Of a stretch of DNA of 64,000 nucleotides, positions 61,989-64,000 are shown piece by piece. Made by a program: the position numbers and the translations under genes. The first letter of the stretch is position 1; each line of letters opens with the position of its first letter. Source of the stretch: Dyadobacter alkalitolerans DSM 23607 (GTDB taxonomy: Bacteria; Bacteroidota; Bacteroidia; Cytophagales; Spirosomataceae); the NCBI RefSeq assembly GCF_000428845.1, contig NZ_AUAS01000014.1:1-64000 (forward strand). Direction: 5' to 3'. The notes under the pieces were generated by a model. The model made no database searches. It saw only the letters and a program-made list of their open reading frames with translations, and was not told where the DNA came from.

Positions 61989-61998
61989 TTAAATTCTT

Positions 61999-62024
61999 TG
62001 CCGGGGGCTTAAGCCCCCGGCAAT
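61999..62024. repeat. Perfect 26-base GC-rich palindrome
   Basis: TTGCCGGGGGCTT is followed directly by its exact reverse complement with no spacer, beginning 11 bases after ilvC. It lacks a T tract, so it may stabilise the 3' end of the ilvDBNC message or be a mobile palindromic unit. Confidence 0.6.
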
Positions 62025-62043
62025 TGTTGAAAATAGATATGAA

Positions 62044-62068
62044 GCTTTGCGGCATGCAAGGCTTTTTT
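62044..62068 (+). terminator. Intrinsic terminator between ilvC and ilvA
   Basis: GCTTTGC pairs with GCAAGGC (one G-U) around the loop GGCAT and is followed by six T residues. It lies only 12 bases before the ilvA ATG, so transcription of ilvA must start within the short gap or pass a regulated terminator. Confidence 0.7.
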
Positions 62069-62079
62069 CATTAACAGTA

Positions 62080-63336
62080 ATGGATACAGCTCACTCCGCC
62101 CCAACATTAGATAATATTTTCCTCGCCGCTGAAAGGCTCCGGGGCATCATTAATCACACGCCTATCTTTTATAATGCGCATCTTTCTGAGCAATATCAGG
62201 CCAACATTTATCTCAAAAGGGAAGATTTGCAAACTGTTCGCTCCTACAAAATCCGCGGTGCTTATAACAAAATGGCCAGCATGTCCGCGGAGGCACTTGC
62301 GGGCGGGGTCGTGTGTGCGAGCGCAGGCAACCATGCACAAGGCGTAGCATATGCGTGCAGGAAAATGCAGGTGAAAGGAGCGATTTTCATGCCTACAACC
62401 ACGCCGGCGCAGAAAGTAAAACAAGTTAGATTGTTTGGTCAGGAATGGATCGAAATCCACTTGGTAGGTGATACTTATGACGATGCTTATTATGCCTCCA
62501 AAGAATATCAAACCTTGAATAATGCCGTCTTTGTGCATCCATTTGATGATTTGCAGGTGATTGAAGGGCAAGGAACGGTGGGTTTAGAAATTTTCAAAGA
62601 TGCTGATTTCAAAATCGATTATTTGCTGATGGCGATTGGCGGCGGAGGCCTTGCATCCGGCATTTCAACCGTTTTCAAGCAACTTTCACCTAAAACAAAG
62701 CTGATAGGCGTGGAGCCGGAAGGCTCGCCGACCATGTATCAGTCGATGCAAGACGGGCACGTTGTTACTTTGGAGCACATTGATAAATTTGTCGATGGCG
62801 CGGCAGTGCGCAGGGCCGGTGACATTACATTCGAGATTTGCAGTAAAAGTCTGGACAAGGTAATTCTGGTTCCGGAAGGCAAAGTTTGCTCATCCATTTT
62901 GCAGCTTTACAACGAAGAAGCCATTGTTGCCGAACCTGCAGGAGCACTTACTGTTGCCGCATTGGATCTGATAAAAGATGAAATCAAAGGCAAAAACGTT
63001 GTTGCACTCATCAGCGGAGGCAATAATGACATTACCCGGACCGAAGAAATCAAAGAGCGCTCGTTGCTTTACGAAGGCCTGAAACATTACTTCATCATCC
63101 GCTTCCCCCAACGCTCCGGCGCATTCCGGGAATTCCTAAACGTCCTCGGCCCAAACGACGACATAGCCCGTTTCGAATACGTAAAAAAAACCAACCGCGA
63201 ACAAGGCCCCGCATTAGTTGGCATTGAGCTGAAAAATCGGGAAGACTTCGCACCATTAATCGAACGAATGGATGCTAATCGGATTGTTTACGAGTATTTG
63301 AATGATCAGCCGGATTTGTTTCAGTTTATGGTTTAG
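62080..63336 (+). CDS. ilvA: Threonine ammonia-lyase
   Basis: The 418-residue enzyme deaminates threonine to 2-ketobutyrate, the first committed step of isoleucine synthesis. The PLP lysine is K57 in SYKIRGAYNKM; the phosphate loop is AIGGGGLASG; one ACT-like regulatory domain sits in the C-terminal 80 residues (HYFIIRFPQRSGAFREFLNVLG). The start is the ATG of MDTAHSAP. It may be transcribed separately from ilvDBNC because of the terminator at 62044. An AraC regulator starts two bases after it. Confidence 0.92.
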   Translation: MDTAHSAPTLDNIFLAAERLRGIINHTPIFYNAHLSEQYQANIYLKREDLQTVRSYKIRGAYNKMASMSAEALAGGVVCASAGNHAQGVAYACRKMQVKGAIFMPTTTPAQKVKQVRLFGQEWIEIHLVGDTYDDAYYASKEYQTLNNAVFVHPFDDLQVIEGQGTVGLEIFKDADFKIDYLLMAIGGGGLASGISTVFKQLSPKTKLIGVEPEGSPTMYQSMQDGHVVTLEHIDKFVDGAAVRRAGDITFEICSKSLDKVILVPEGKVCSSILQLYNEEAIVAEPAGALTVAALDLIKDEIKGKNVVALISGGNNDITRTEEIKERSLLYEGLKHYFIIRFPQRSGAFREFLNVLGPNDDIARFEYVKKTNREQGPALVGIELKNREDFAPLIERMDANRIVYEYLNDQPDLFQFMV

Positions 63337-63338
63337 CT

Positions 63339-64000
63339 ATGCTTCGCGTTCCATCCGATATCAGCTCGCAGGAATTTGAATCTTTGAAGATTCAGGATAT
63401 GACTTTTGTTGCTTATCGCAATGAGGTTTATCCGTCGAAGTATGACGTGTTTTTTGAGGAACATGCAGTGATTGTGGTTTTGGAGGGGGAGAAGAAGTTT
63501 ACGAGTCCGACGCAGGAGGTGCATGTCGAGAAAGGGGACATTCTGTTTGTTCAGCGTGGTTTTTACCTGATGTCAGAGTCGATTAACGAGGCTTATAAGA
63601 GTTTGGTTTTCTTTTTTGATGAGAAGCTTTTGAAGGAGTTTGTTAGCCTGCATCCTGAGCTCTTCAATCCGGCTAAGGCTACACCAGTTCTAGAAAACCC
63701 TATTTTGCTGTTGAAATCAGATGATAATTTCGAGAAGTTTATTCAATCGGTTTTCCCTTATTTCCGATCACGGACTGAATTAAAGAATCATTTTCTACGA
63801 TTAAAGTTTCAGGAGTTACTGCTGCATTTGTTGGAACTGGACAATTCAAAACAACTCCGCGCGATTCTTTACAGCCTGTACAAAGGAGAAAAAGCCGATT
63901 TGTCGTTCCTGATGAACAGTTATTATCTTAAACCACTCACACTAAACGAACTAGCACGTCTTTCAGGACGCAGCCTATCCGCATTCAAAAGAGATTTCCA
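63339..64000 (+). CDS. AraC family transcriptional regulator (partial, cut by window end)
   Basis: The ATG at 63339 opens a frame of at least 220 codons with no stop before the window ends. The N-terminal part is cupin-like (VYPSKYDVFFEEHAVIVVLEG, then GDILFVQRGFYLMSES). The frame ends in LTLNELARLSGRSLSAFKRDF, the start of an AraC helix-turn-helix domain. It begins two bases after the ilvA stop, so it may be co-transcribed. The gene's C-terminus and true end are outside the window. Confidence 0.85.
   Translation, partial: MLRVPSDISSQEFESLKIQDMTFVAYRNEVYPSKYDVFFEEHAVIVVLEGEKKFTSPTQEVHVEKGDILFVQRGFYLMSESINEAYKSLVFFFDEKLLKEFVSLHPELFNPAKATPVLENPILLLKSDDNFEKFIQSVFPYFRSRTELKNHFLRLKFQELLLHLLELDNSKQLRAILYSLYKGEKADLSFLMNSYYLKPLTLNELARLSGRSLSAFKRDF

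Noticed and set aside
62039..62074. A 12-codon frame (MKLCGMQGFFH) before ilvA as a leader peptide
   Set aside because: It has no run of Ile, Leu or Val or Thr codons and overlaps the terminator stem, so it shows no sensing logic.
1..64000. CRISPR arrays, IS elements or prophage genes
   Set aside because: No regularly spaced repeat series, transposase, integrase or phage structural gene was seen. The repeats found are short tandem or dispersed intergenic elements.

Overview
The window (64 kb) is ordinary chromosome of a Bacteroidota bacterium. It is most likely a member of the Cytophagales (Dyadobacter/Spirosoma-like), judged from protein family types only. The pointers are gliding/type IX secretion genes (gldG, gldJ, a SprF/PorP protein beside a protein with a type B sorting domain), an animal/fungal-type glycogen synthase, a eukaryotic-type NADP isocitrate dehydrogenase, weak Shine-Dalgarno sequences, and promoters of the form TTG-N17-23-TAnnTTTG. 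No prophage, insertion sequence or CRISPR array was seen.

Layout. 1-600: end of an rRNA operon (23S 3' end, 5S, terminator) and tRNA-Leu(CAG). 0.6-13.8 kb: mostly minus-strand housekeeping genes (beta-CASP nuclease, hpt, M20 peptidase, plsY, a 1560-residue exported protein of unknown function with prmA, glycogen synthase) plus a plus-strand TPR protein. 14-24 kb: a GHL10-type glycosidase, an orphan nuoD, asd, 5-formyl-THF cyclo-ligase, icd, a D15-like outer-membrane protein, an aspartate-type aminotransferase and a PaaE-like flavin/iron-sulfur reductase. 24-36.6 kb: an M56 peptidase/BlaI pair with three operator-like palindromes, dnaN, gldG, two exported or dioxygenase genes, a tiny translationally coupled gene pair, rnr, a DEDD exonuclease and lipB. 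36.6-40.4 kb: yraN, then an AraC regulator divergent from a PhyH dioxygenase and rhamnose mutarotase, a barstar-like protein and pnuC. 40.4-49.1 kb: a possible small RNA, mfd, gldJ, comF, pyrC, a NUDIX hydrolase and ruvB. 49-56 kb: a T9SS type B cargo protein divergent from its SprF-like partner, a NIPSNAP protein, an MDR reductase and murQ. 56-64 kb: the branched-chain amino-acid genes ilvD-ilvB-ilvN-ilvC, then ilvA, and an AraC regulator cut off by the window end.

The most interesting region is the ilv locus. A 15-codon leader peptide with nine Ile/Leu/Val codons out of ten (56170-56217) precedes mutually exclusive antiterminator and terminator hairpins upstream of ilvD, the layout of a classical ribosome-mediated attenuator. 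Inside the same operon, between ilvD and ilvB, lies a decayed two-gene nucleotidyltransferase module: a 69-residue partner gene is intact, while the nucleotidyltransferase has an in-frame amber codon where tryptophan is expected and lacks its C-terminus. Other candidates for follow-up are a promoter-to-terminator unit of about 130 nt before mfd, AraC half-sites 21 bp apart, the BlaI operators, and the unknown 1560-residue protein.

All calls rest on reading the sequence and on recall of protein families. No similarity search, structure prediction or folding programme was run.
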